From the NCBI RefSeq assembly GCF_030272615.1, contig NC_081409.1, forward strand, positions 655,746,468 to 655,810,467: DNA of 64,000 nucleotides. The letters are read 5' to 3'. Shown here one piece after another: positions 43,184 to 54,952 of this stretch (position 1 is its first letter; each line of letters opens with the position of its first letter). The translations under genes and the position numbers were made by a program. The notes below the pieces were generated by a model. The model made no database searches and was not told where the DNA came from. It worked only from the letters and a program-made list of their open reading frames with translations. This DNA comes from Cryptomeria japonica. Lineage: Eukaryota > Streptophyta > Pinopsida > Cupressales > Cupressaceae.

Positions 43184-46100
43184 ATGCCTGTTACTTGCTC
43201 TCAACAAAACAAACAAAGCAAGGCACAAGCAGAATCCATTATGAATCAGAGGTTATCCAATCCTTTTGAAGGTCCACATCTAGAGGATACTGAAATTTCT
43301 GAAAAAATTCTTCAGGAATGCCAAGAAAGTGCTTCATTCCAAAAACTTGTGGAAAGACTCATGGAAAATGACAAGGAAAAATACTTGCTCATGCTCACAA
43401 GAAAAGGGGTTAAACTCCCTGAAGACTTTGACACAGACATGTTTAGAATGAGACCTCAACATTACGAATATCAAGAATGACAATGAGAAGGGGAAGCATG
43501 TGACCCTGAACAAGATATTCTTGAACAAAACATACCAGAACAACATACACCAGGGCAAAACATCCCTGAGCAACACATCCATACACCATTTCAACCCAGG
43601 ATTAATGCAAGGGAAGAACTCTTCCCTCAGCAAAACAATGCGCCTTTGGTTGCCCTTACTCAACAAATGCAAATGTTACAAAGACAAATGCAAGACATGC
43701 AACAAGGGACGACAATACGGTACTCATTAAACGAGATTTGTCCTTATCCCTTTGACAGAAGATTGCACATGATCCCTTTTCCTCCAAACTCAGATGTTCC
43801 TAAATTTGACAAGTACGATTGAAAAAGCAATCCCCGTGATCATGTCAGAGAATTCTGTACCATGAGTCTTGAATTTGCTCATGATGACGCCTATCTGATG
43901 AGGTTGTTCCCAAGAAGCTTGGGAGGACAAACAATGGAATGGTTATCCAAAATCACACCTCCTGTCAAATCATTTGATGAATTGGTCAACAAATTCATAA
44001 CACAATATTCCTATAACATTCAACATGCTATAACCATGCTAGACGTCTGCAACACCAAACAAAAAAACAATGAAACATTCATGGTATTCCTTCAGCGTTG
44101 GTGACGTATGGTTTCATGATATCCTCAAGACATTCCTGAAAAGGAGAAAATGGCAATTTCCATCAACAACTTGAATGGTGAGATGAATTACAGGCTCAAA
44201 CTCCAATGCATATCGTCTTTCGCTAAACTAATTGAAAATGACATTCAAGTAGAAGAAGCATGTGTCAAAAAGGGAACGCTTAAATTCTTCAAAGAAGGAA
44301 CACGTTCATCAAACTACAATAACCAAAACAATAACAACTTAGACAAATCTAGATTCTGGACTCGAAACAAAAATGGAGGCAGCAATGAATCACATGATCC
44401 AAAATCTAAACAACCAGTGCTCGCATTATCAGGAAGTCATCTAGCTACAAAGAATCCTAAAGGTGCTAACCCAGATGCTAACACATACACACCGAATACC
44501 AATCAAGGTCAACCCAACACAAACAACACCAACGATACTCAAAACAAAACCACAAATCAAGGACCTAATAACAATTCACGAGATGACACCAACAATTTCC
44601 AAAAACATGTCTTCACACCATTGGGACAATCACTAGAGTCAGCATTCAGAGAACTCCTAGCAAACAAGATTATCTCTTTGCCTACGATCAGCAACTATGA
44701 ACCCCAAATCAAACCACCTTGGTGGAACGACTCACACTTTTGTGATTTTCATCGCAACAAAGGTCATCAAATGAACGATTGCATGAGATTGAAAAACATT
44801 GTTCAGGACATGATTGATCGAGGTGATTTAACGGTAGATGGTCTCAAAACAAATGGTGACCATGGAGCCTTTAAAAATCCTCTTCCAAACTACAACAAAG
44901 ATGGATCTTCAACCTCAAATGATACACGTGGAGCTCATATAAATCACATCTACAATAACACCATCAATCACATATCAGTCGAAGACCATCATGTAAATGT
45001 CATCACAATCCGAGACCAGCATAATCAGGAATCTATCAATTTAACAACCAGAGCTCAGAAATATGTCTTGAAGGGCCACACAACAACAACAAACACTACA
45101 CCAAAAATCCAATATGATTTAGTTAGCCAACTACGTAAAACTCTTGCTCAAATATCTATACTAGAATTGCTGAAACTATTGCCAAAACACAAAGACATAT
45201 TGGAACAAGTGTTGTTGGAAACCAATGTACCTCAAGATCTGGATGCTGACAAATTCCAAGCCATGGTCGCTCATATGACAGGGTCTCATAATCTCACCTT
45301 CTCAGAGCATGATAATACTTCCTTAAGTCATCCGTATAACACTCCTCTCCATATTGAAGTCATCATCTATAAGCACCAAGTAAAAAGAGTATTGATAGAT
45401 GGAGGAGTTGGACTTAATATATGTACCTTAAAACTTATCCATGCATTAGGCTTCTCTGAGGAGTCTATTGATCCACGCAAAAAGATTACCATAAAAGCAT
45501 ATGATGATGAAGAAAGATCATCTAAAGGAACCGTGATGTTACCCATTCAAGTTGAACCAGTGCAAAAGGATACTATGTGTCAGGTCTTAGACATAGACCT
45601 CACATACAATATTTTATTAGGTCGACCCTGGATACATGAAATGCAAGTAGTGCCTTCTACGTATCACCAGTGTGTCAAATTTCCCTATAATGGATAAGAG
45701 GTCTCCATATCTGCTGATCACAATCCATTTCAACATTGTAATGCAATGGGGGCAACCCAGGATAGTTTGGTTCCCCATAATAGGGAAAAACAAAAATCCT
45801 CAACATCAGATCTACAGAAGGCAAAGTTTGAATCATTACCTGGAGATTTCAAGCAGAAAATGCAAATCAGAGAACAAGGCATGGGGGAATACTCTTTGGA
45901 ACCCATATGTCTAGCCAACTTACCAACATCACCCAGATCTCATGGATTACCTATAACATCAACACATCAGGTAACTCAGCCCATCACCAAATTTGATGGT
46001 ACCTTCATCCAACTCGGCACTCTAGCACATGAATCAGAAGAAAAGGGCATCCTTAGCTGGTTATACAAAGACGAGGAAGAAGATAACCGAGTAGCTGCTC

Positions 46101-47337
46101 TGGACATAGATCTACCAACACACTTGTATGGAAAGGGCTACTTAATCATGCAATAAATGGGATATGATGGTAAAGAAACTATTGGAAAACACAAAGGATT
46201 CACTGAACCAATAGACCTTCCTTCACAACTCAGTAGAGACAAAATAGGATTGGGCTGTAAACTCACTTTCCTACTAGGAAAGATACAATGCATAAATCCA
46301 AAACCTCAATGGAAAGCAAAGAAGAAGTACAAAGAAGAATCATGGTAGGAAGCACTATTTGAGTTAGCAGCAACAATCCGCAAGGATCGTGAATGTAAAA
46401 AATAGAAGCAACATCAGGAGAAACTCCTCAGTCACAAGAAGGCCATATCTGTACTAGTAGCTCATATTCAAGCACCAATATCTAAAAAAGAAGAACTACC
46501 TCCTGATATCATTATTCCTCCCCAAGGAGGAATAGTATATGAGCAAATACAAAAGGTAGAAGCAGGATCAGACACAGAATGAGTGAAGACTATCAAACTG
46601 GTATCAATTATCAAAGATCTTTTTTCACCATACAACATACCTATTTACAACACTGAAAAGATCTGGGATAATACCTTTGAGACTGATTCCAATGAATATG
46701 AATGGGGTAGCTGCTCAAATGCTACTGGAGATACCACTGACAATACTAGTTCCATATCCCTTTCTCAAAAAGAGCATAACGCAGAAGATGGACTACCTAA
46801 ATTTGGACCACAGAATATCTATGATGCCAAAGAAAGCGAACATAAACATTATGAACAAGTCTATACAGAGGATGATACCATCAAAGACCTCGATGAAATC
46901 CTGAACTTCTTTAGCACCCAAACCAATCACGATGAAACCTCTATCTTGACACTTACAACAGTAGAACTTGATCCACCAAACGATTCCTTACCACTTATCT
47001 TTCCTAACCTCATTGACTGGGATGAACCTGAAATGCATGATATACCAATTTTCCTAGATGATAAATCTATTATCCACTACCTATGTATCGTTAACCCGAC
47101 AATAGACTCTACCAGTAAAAAAAGTAACGATGTCTGCAAACCAGGGAGTGTCAAGTCTCTTAGTCACAAAAATGAACCAAATAAAAGATCTAATTCTGAA
47201 AACCAGTCAATGGCAGCTCTAGATCACAAAAAAACAAAAATAACGGATGCATCTAAGGTGAAAACCTTTTCAAGGCACCTAAGGATGGGAGACTTGACAC
47301 TCTTCCTGAACAATTTCATGAGTGATCACCCATATTG
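43184..47337 (+). pseudogene. gag: gag, protease and G-patch of element H
   Basis: One frame from ATG 43184 to TGA 47335-47337 with several internal stops (for example 43478, 43819, 44102, 45695, 46154). The gag core at 43760-44110 reads NPRDHVREFC, SLGGQTMEWLSKI and DELVNKFITQYS. An Asn/Thr-rich linker follows, then a zinc-knuckle variant CDFHRNKGHQMNDC (about 44740). The protease has VLIDGGVGLNIC (about 45395) and YNILLGRPWIHEM. The G-patch spans 46127-46240 (KGYLIMQ, stop, MGYDGKETIGKHKGF). A 250-aa acidic spacer leads to RT, which is reached only by a frame change at about 47335. The gag forms the particle, protease cuts the polyprotein, and the G-patch may bind RNA. Confidence 0.85.
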
Positions 47338-49254
47338 ATTGAACCCACTCAATCAATCAACATTGGTACTATAGAAGCAGCCAAAAACATACACCTGGCA
47401 AAATCTCTAACAAAGGAGGAAAGATCATTTATCATCTTTTTTAAAGAAAAGAAAATTAACTTTGCTTGGTCATATGTAGATATGCCCGAAATTGATCCAC
47501 ACTTGATCATGCATCACTTGTCCATCTCTCTAGGAGTTAAGCCAGTCAAGCAAAAACTACGAAAGATGAATCCACATGTAGCACTCATGGTCAAGGCCGA
47601 ACTGAAGAAACTATTAGATGTCAGATTCATTCAACCCATCGACTATGTAGAATGGATTTCCAACATAGTACCAGTATCAAAACCAGACGACGGTATCAGA
47701 ATCTGCACTGACTTCAGAGATGTCAACAAAGCCTGTCCAAAGGACAACTTTACTCTGCCCAGTATCAACATAATTGTAGACCTCACAGCAGGCTATGCAA
47801 TGCTCTCACTAATGGATGGTTTTTCAGGCTATAATCAAATAAAAATATCCCTAGAGGATCAAGATAAAACAACGTTTACCTGTCCTTGGGGAACGTACTG
47901 TTGGAATGTTATGCCTTTTGGCTTAAAGAATGCAGGAGCTACTCATCAACAAGAAATGACAACAATCTTTCATGACATGATGCATACCTTCATGGAAGAC
48001 TATGTGGATGATTTGCTAGCTAAATCCTTCACTAGAGCAGAACATCTTAGCATCTTAACAAAATTTTTTGATCGATTAGAAAAATTCCAAGTCAGGCTCA
48101 ACCTTAAGAAGTGTGTCTTCGGGGTTACATCAAGCAAGTTACTAGGCTACATAGTCTCAACTAAAGGTATTGAAGTGGATCCAGCAAAGGTACAAGCCAT
48201 TATGGAGATGCCACCACCAAAGAATATCAGTCAGCTCCGCTCTCTACAAGGATGACTTCAATCAATCAAGCGATTCATCGCTCAACTAGCTTATAAAAGT
48301 CTACCTTTCACTCATTTGCTACATAAGAATGTACCTTTCAGATGGGAAGCCAAGTGTGCAGAATCTTTTTATCAAATCAAATAGTATCTGATGAACCCAC
48401 TAGTTCTAGTACCACCAGTAGCAGGAAAGCCACTCATTTGATATATTTCAACAACAGATATATCACTGGGGGCACTATTGGCACAAGAAGATCAACAAGG
48501 AAAGGAACGAGCCATATACTACATCAACAGGACATTAAATGGCTATGAACTCAACTATACATTCATTGAGAAGGCTTGTCTAATAGTAGTCTTTGCTTCT
48601 AAAAAGTTCCGACATTATATGCTAGCACACACAATTAAGCTAGTGGCAAAAATTGATCCTCTCAAATATCTACTTAGCAAGGTAGCTCTTACAGGATGAT
48701 TGGCTAAATGGGTCATGATTCTTAGTGAATTTGACATCCATTACACATAATGAAGAGCTATCAAAGGACAAGCAATTGTAGATCAACTAGCTGAAGCACC
48801 ACTACCAGGAAAACAAACTATGGAGATTGAATTTCTGGATAGAGACGTTCTTGCTATTTCTACCAAGAAATGGACCCTATACTTTGACGGATCCTACACC
48901 CAACATGGTTCAGGTGCTGGCATTCTCTTCATCACTCCTAAAGGACACACTATACCAAGATCATATCGACTTATGTTCCCATGCACAAATAATGTGGTTG
49001 AATATGAGACATTAGTTATAGGCATCAAAATGGTCGTAGAATGGAAAATCACGGAGTTAAAGGTCTACAGAGACTCACAACTAGTCGTCAATCAAATCAA
49101 CAATGACTATCAGACAAAAGATGACAAGCTACTACCCTACAAACGAATGGTGGATGACTTCAAACAATATTTTGTACACATCACCTTCGAGCAAATACCA
49201 AGGATAAACAACAAAACAACTGATGCAATGGCTACTATCGCGTCATTACTATAG
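47335..49254 (+). pseudogene. pol: RT, RNase H and second RNase H of element H
   Basis: RT (47335-48255, 306 aa open) keeps CTDFRDVNKACPKDNF, LMDGFSGYNQIK, MPFGLKNAGATHQQEM and the catalytic YVDDLLAKS. The Ty3-type RNase H region (48256-48750) is cut by four stops and its first acidic residue lies in damaged text (STTDISLGALLAQ). The second RNase H (48820-49254, 144 aa open) has YFDGSYTQHGSGAG, NNVVEYETL, YRDSQLVVNQI and TTDAMA, all four acidic positions present. One reading frame throughout. The domain order matches element C. Confidence 0.9.
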
Positions 49255-50623
49255 ATTCCAGAGCAACATAGTCGTTACAAGTTTCTGGTAGAGTAACTAT
49301 TCTCTCCAGCCTATGACCACTCTGAATCCCATGTTGTCTATGCATTGACTGGTTTGGATTCTTCTTTGTATGGACCGATATATGATTATCTAAAGAACAA
49401 CATCCTACCCATTGACTTATCCCGAAACCAAAAACATAACTTTATCCAACAAGCCACCCGTTATATCCTTATTGCTGATACTTTGTACCGTTGAGGTCTA
49501 GATGGTACTCTTCTTCATTGCCTTGATCGCAATGAATCTGATTCCACTTTACACAAGCTTCATGAAGGTATTTGTGGCACACATTCAAGTGGAACTACTC
49601 TTTCTAGAAATCTTCTAAGGATGGGATACTACTAGCCTACAATGGAAAAAAGATTCTTACCACTTCGCCAAGAAGTGTCCTAAATGCCAGATCCATGACA
49701 ATCTGATACATGCACCAACATAGGAACTGTAGCCATTTACAACATCCTAGCCCTTTTGTCAGTGGGGGCTTGACTTGGTCAGCAAAATTCATCCTTTATC
49801 TTCACATGGACACAAGTTCATTATAACTGCAACAGAATACTTTACCAAGTGGATAGAAGCAGTCTCCATGACCACAGTAACTGGAAAACAAATTGCCTCC
49901 TTTATCCTAAACTATCTGATTTGCAGATATGGTATTCCAAGTTCCATCATTACCGATAATGGACGACCATTCAAAAACCAAGATGTCCAAGAACTATGTG
50001 AACAATTCAAAATACAACATCAGTTCTCTACACCATACTACCCATAGGGAAATGGTCAGGCAGAAGCATCCAACAAGACAATACTGAAAATCCTAAAGAA
50101 AACAGTAAATGATGCAGGAAAAGATTGGCATGTACAACTCAATCCAACACTTTGGGCATACAGAACTAGCATCCGTACACCTACATGAGCAACACCTTTC
50201 TCATTGGTCTATGGATTAGAAGCTATTTTACCACTAGAGGTAGAAATTCTATCTCTCAGAGTCTCTCTAAAAGGCTTAATCCCAGATGAAGAGTATCAAG
50301 TCAATTGACTACAAGAACTGGAACTTCTAGATGAAAGACATCAACATGCCTACACTCATCTCAAAGCATATCAGCAACGTATGTCCATGAGCTACAATCA
50401 CAAGGTCATTCCTCAAAATTTTAAAGTTGGTGATCTAGTACTCAAGGAAAATCCAAGAAATTAGCAAGATCAAGAAAAGAAAGGGAAATTTGAACCTAAC
50501 TAGTTAGGTCCCTATGTCATCATATCAGTCTATGGATCAGGGGCTTATCAGCTTACAACTTCAGAAGGAGATGTGCTCAATGAACCAACTAACAACATTC
50601 ATCTAAAGAAATACTACACTTGA
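49255..50623 (+). pseudogene. pol: integrase of element H
   Basis: The H2C2 zinc finger (HEGICGTHSSG to FAKKCPKCQIH) is split by a frame change in an A6 run at about 49646. The core has D in ITATEYFTK replaced by Glu (the usual TDYF Asp), D in IITDNGRPF and E in NGQAEASNK. A TAG at 50045 interrupts the core. The C-terminal part shows NFKVGDLVLKENPRN and GPYVIISVYGSGAYQL with further stops, ending NNIHLKKYYT and TGA 50621. The first catalytic Asp being Glu plus the stops make this non-functional. Confidence 0.85.
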
Positions 50624-51643
50624 GTAGTCTAATGCACGGAAAAAGTCAAAAATAATAAAAAAAATAAAAAAATCAAGGAAAAGCAAATAGAAGGGTACAA
50701 TAAAAGAAACTAGTGAAAACCTGGTAATGGGCGCTATTGTGAAAGGACAACTCCTTTATCTGTATCCATATCCTTATCTTCACAGTCAAAACACTATCGG
50801 CCAATGCCCAACACTTAGCAAACATTCATTCAGGACATACTTAGTGTAGTCACTATCCTGATTTATCCATCTATCCTTTCACCACACTTTACCATGGCTT
50901 GGTAATCACTATACATATCCACAATCAAGAGGTACACTTAGCTAGGGGCAATATTTGTCAAACACTTGCAGCACGTTCAAATTGTTAAGACTATTTGCAA
51001 AACTCAGAACATCATATCCAACAAAGCAAAAACTTACTCAAACCCAAATCAAAACATCGATTGATAACAGAATCACACGAGAAATACGATGGATGATTTT
51101 CTGAAGTATCAAATGTTGCATTTTGCATAAAGTCTTGACTATCTTTGCATTTAGCTTTTACAATTATTGGATTCTCTAAATTTTCTCAACAATGCTTCCA
51201 TGCTAGAGAACATCGAGAAACTCCAATATTTTTTAGTCTTCTGTCTGTGAGGCGATCATTTTGTACTGTGTAAATACTTGTCTCGAGACGTGATACAACG
51301 ACTATCACTAAAGACATGATTCCACTTTATGCATACAAATGGTTTAATCTTGTCTATTTATACGCAATCCGCACTCTGGTCGTCCTGGTTCAATTATACC
51401 TTGACGCTTGTGCTATCTTGGAAAATCAAAACATCATGTAAATTTTTCTCAGGTCATCATGGTTTAAATTATACCATTATGCTTGTATAAATTTTCAACA
51501 TATCCAAAAATCAATCCATGCTCGATGATGATACATATATCGAAAGCAAATAACATGTGGTTATATCAGATGACAAATATAGAATGAGGATGCTCAAAAA
51601 ACAATTAGTTGCATATAATTTTACAATTAGTTGCATATCATAT

Positions 51644-51930
51644 CATTCATCTCATTTTCAAAATACATCTCACAACATATCATATCATTCATCTCATTTT
51701 TAAAATACATCTCATAGCATATCATATCATTCATCTCATTTTCAAAATACATCTCACAACATATCATATCATTCATCTCATTTTTAAAATACATCTCATA
51801 GCATATCATATCATTCATCTCATTTTCAAAATACATCTCACAACATATCATAGTCATTCATCTCATTTTCAAGATACATCTCATATCAAATCATTCATCT
51901 CATTTTCAAGATACATCTCATAAACATCAT
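51644..51930. repeat. 42-bp minisatellite in H
   Basis: Six to seven tandem units with a constant 42-bp period for the first four (CATTCATCTC starts at 51644, 51686, 51728 and 51770), alternating between two subtypes that differ at CACAACAT versus CATAGCAT. The unit may therefore be an 84-bp pair. The last copies are shortened. Confidence 0.9.
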
Positions 51931-52048
51931 ACATCATGCATTTCACTTCATCATATCATCTATCTAAGCATTGCATCATCATAAAGTAAAGTAAAAGCAT
52001 ATAGAACATGCACCCATAACACATCACATGATCAAAGAAAATGGTGTC

Positions 52049-52069
52049 ATATATATATATATATATATA
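52049..52069. repeat. (AT)n microsatellite
   Basis: About ten AT dinucleotides in the convergent region of H. Confidence 0.95.
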
Positions 52070-52306
52070 AAATGATCAAAATGTATAATATATGTCATGT
52101 ATCGGCCCAACACAATGATCAAAATACAATAGAGACAACATCTCTCAAGTATGACTATCTCCTGAAGGAGACGGTCTCACCGTAGAAGTCCTAGACCCTG
52201 GATCTACAGGTGGATCATGTCTCGATGGCCCTGTCACATCTCTGCTCTCTGACCGCGATCCCATCTCTCGAGATCGACTTGATCTCGACTGCGTAAAAAT
52301 TTGCAC

Positions 52307-54077
52307 TCAACGCTCCCTAGGCACCATAGCCTCATAATGATGATGGTAGTACTCTACCTCCTGGGCCCTCAAGGCTAGCTCTCTCAAGGTGTCCCTCATC
52401 GGCCCACCTGCTGCTGCTCTCTGCACGCTCGCTGCGAGCTCCTCCGCTTGGCCCCGCCGCTCTATCTCAGTGTCACGCTCAGTGGTCAACTGTGTAATTT
52501 GACGCTGATGTGCTAATAGTTGTGCCTGTAGCTGCTGCACTATCACCTGTAAGGTCCTAATCTGGGCATCCTCCACATGAGTCAGAACCCAGACTCGTAG
52601 GGGTACCTGTGAAGGGGTACCCCCTGTCCCTCTGCCTATCCTCGGTACTGGTGGAGGTAGCACATAAATCCTCCTCCTTTGCACTAGTCGTATCACCTCA
52701 TCGGTCCCTCCCACTGCTGTTATCACCTCTCCCACCATCCCCTCAACCCCTGCTCCAATCGCCAACCCTCCTCTACCTCTATCCATCACAGCTCATTGAA
52801 CTGCTCTCTCCACCCCTATCTCTCCCTCTATCTCCTCTCCTACCCCGACCTCCTCCACCTCCTCCCTCATCTCCATCTCCCTCTCCCTCATCCTCATCAT
52901 CATCAAAAGTGGGGTGCATCTCCACTGGATCCGATATCCTCGCCATGGCACAAGCTGCAAACAATCTCGCAAACTCATCCGTCATCCCAGCATCCAAAAT
53001 CTCTGGGGCATAATCCCATATCTGGCCCACTAGTTGCACAAACTCCTCCATGGCCACTGCATTGTCAATCATCGGGCCCCAATCTGGTATATCCTGCCTC
53101 CGACGCACATACAAACAAGTCCCCTGTGGTATCCCCTGCTGCCGACCAAACTGCCACAAAACTCTCGTAACCAAAAACCTCTCAATGACAAAAGGGGTCC
53201 TCCCTATCAAAAATTGAGTCATAAGGACATATGGCATCTTAAGGACATATGGCATCTCCAACCCATCCTCAGCCCAAACCTCGCAACCTATATATGGTCA
53301 CCATATGACTATATCAACATCATCCAAAACCCTCCTCCAATGCTCCAGTTTGCCCAGCTTCCGCTAGACAACTAACCCTCTGTATCCATATGCGTAGGCA
53401 CGTCCAACTGGCCTATCTCTGTCCACCAATGGCCTAGCTGCAGGAATGTGCTCCCAGCACCATACTTGTAGGAGTGTAACGCCAGCTGACAAACTGTCGT
53501 AACCTAGGTATACTACCTCGTGCATGTCCCTATACAAATGGGCTAGCATAGCCGATCCCCATGCGAACCTGCGACCCTATGTCACCATCTCCTCTAGCAC
53601 CAGTCCCCATCCCATAGATAGTCCCTTCGACCTACGGTCGAGACATAGAAAGCCACCCACAAACCCTGCTAGTACTGATGGAAGAGGTGCATAGTCCAAA
53701 TCTAGAAACTCCTGCCATGGAATCTCATATCCACACACTGTCTCATCATGAAAAATCCAACGAAGTGCCTTTGTCCTGCCCTCCTCTGACTGCTCATAAG
53801 GTAGTAGTGCACCTACTACTGGTATGCGCAGGATCTGGTAGCAATCCTTAGGGGTCACTATCATCTCCCTTGTGAAAAAATGGAAGGTGTTCGTATCACT
53901 GTGCCATCTCTCTGCAAGCGTTGTAAGTAAACCTCGGTTCACAGTGAACCGAGGCATATCCAATAAGGAAGACAGGCCACATCTCTCAATAATGTCTAGA
54001 TCAGCCTATGCCAACCGTGGTATCAATGCCCATGGTCTCAGGAACTGCTCACGCAACTGAACCACTCCCAATCACTC
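52307..54077 (-). pseudogene. antisense PMD gene of element H
   Basis: It runs opposite to the element. A probable 3' splice site (TTGGACAG on the minus strand) precedes 54077, so at least one upstream exon is unplaced. The PMD starts with QLREQFLRPWALIPRL and continues with LAERWHSDTNTFHFFTREM, VTPKDCYQILRIPVVGAL, VLAGFVGGFLCLDRR and LLQVWCWEHIPAARP in one frame down to 52779. Then come VLWQFGRQQGIPQG, an acidic/Gly/Arg-rich tail, a frame change, and a Gln/Arg-rich coiled coil (LQVIVQQLQAQLLAHQRQ) ending at 52307. Stops in frame are one TGA (54074) and three TAG (54008, 53579, 53366). Same domain order as the gene in C. Confidence 0.8.
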
Positions 54078-54938
54078 CTGTCCAACAACAAAACAAGTTC
54101 AATATCAGTTCCTCATAAAAACATAGATATCAAAATCAAAATCACATCATATCTATCCATATCAACTTGTAACACAACTCAAGTTTCCAACCCATATCAA
54201 CTTGTAACACAACTCAAGTTCCACAATCATATCAGCTTGTAACACAAATCAGGCTCCACATATATTAACTTGAAACAATGCAAATCAAATCAATTTTATC
54301 CCAAATCCACATCGATATCTATGAATAACTCAAAAAATCACAAATCAAACCAAGTTATATCGATAATTATATTGAAAAAACTATCAAAACATGACAGCAA
54401 ACACATAAACAAAACATTTTACACCTATCCCAGCCAAACTGACCTTATCCGATCAATTTTCCTCACTCATAACTCATCTTTTCTCACAAAACCAACCGCA
54501 TGTGCTAACTAAATTTGGCTACGCACTAGATTACCTTGATGCGCTGACCTGTTTTCTCTGCGCGCTATCCTATCTACCCTGTGTGCTAGATTCACTCTAT
54601 GCGCTACATATTTCTTCGTATGCGCTATCTAAGCCACCCTAAGCACTAAAACTATCTTGCATGCTAACCTATCTTATGTCTGTGCTACCTATCTAACCCT
54701 ATGTGCTAGGTCTAACCTACACACTACTTACCCCTACTCATGCGACTCCCTGTCTACAATTATCACATCACTTCAAATTTTTCCGAATTTTTGATTCATC
54801 TCTCGAGGGGGCATTATCAACATCAATTATCAAAACTGGGGCATGGCATATCTTAAAACAATAAAAAAAAATTATTTGATCATAAATCACGATAACACAT
54901 CATTTTCTTTGAATTAACATGTGCACACACGTCACTTC
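54078..54938 (-). promoter_or_regulatory. upstream region of PMD gene in H
   Basis: It would contain intron 1, exon 1 and the promoter of the minus-strand PMD gene. Three repeats of a CATATCAACTTGTAACACAA unit lie at 54152-54265. The third TAGCGCAT block follows. No exon 1 could be fixed. Confidence 0.4.
54515..54745 (-). repeat. TAGCGCAT motif array, block 3 (inverted)
   Basis: About 12 degenerate motifs (ATGCGCTA, TGTGCTA, TAAGCACTA on the plus strand) at about 20-bp spacing. On the minus strand they read TAGCGCAT, so relative to the PMD gene they have the same orientation as blocks 1 and 2 relative to gag. Confidence 0.7.
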
Positions 54939-54952
54939 AAAGAGGGGCAAAA
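54939..54952 (+). other. polypurine tract of element H
   Basis: AAAGAGGGGCAAAA directly before the 3' LTR start TGTAGACG at 54953. Confidence 0.85.

Larger units (their letters stand above)
50624..52306. other. convergent intergenic stretch in H
   Basis: Between the end of pol (plus) and the end of the PMD gene (minus). It holds a 42-bp minisatellite (51644-51930) and an (AT)n tract, with no protein-like ORF. Frames at 51609-51923 are translations of the minisatellite. Both convergent transcripts must end here. Confidence 0.6.

Noticed and set aside
51644-51930. CRISPR-like array.
   Set aside because: The 42-bp units are directly adjacent with no unique spacers and the genome is a plant's; it is a minisatellite.
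52609-53375. Plus-strand ORFs (134, 124 and 113 aa) over the PMD region of H.
   Set aside because: Low-complexity Pro/Ser frames opposite a recognisable minus-strand PMD.
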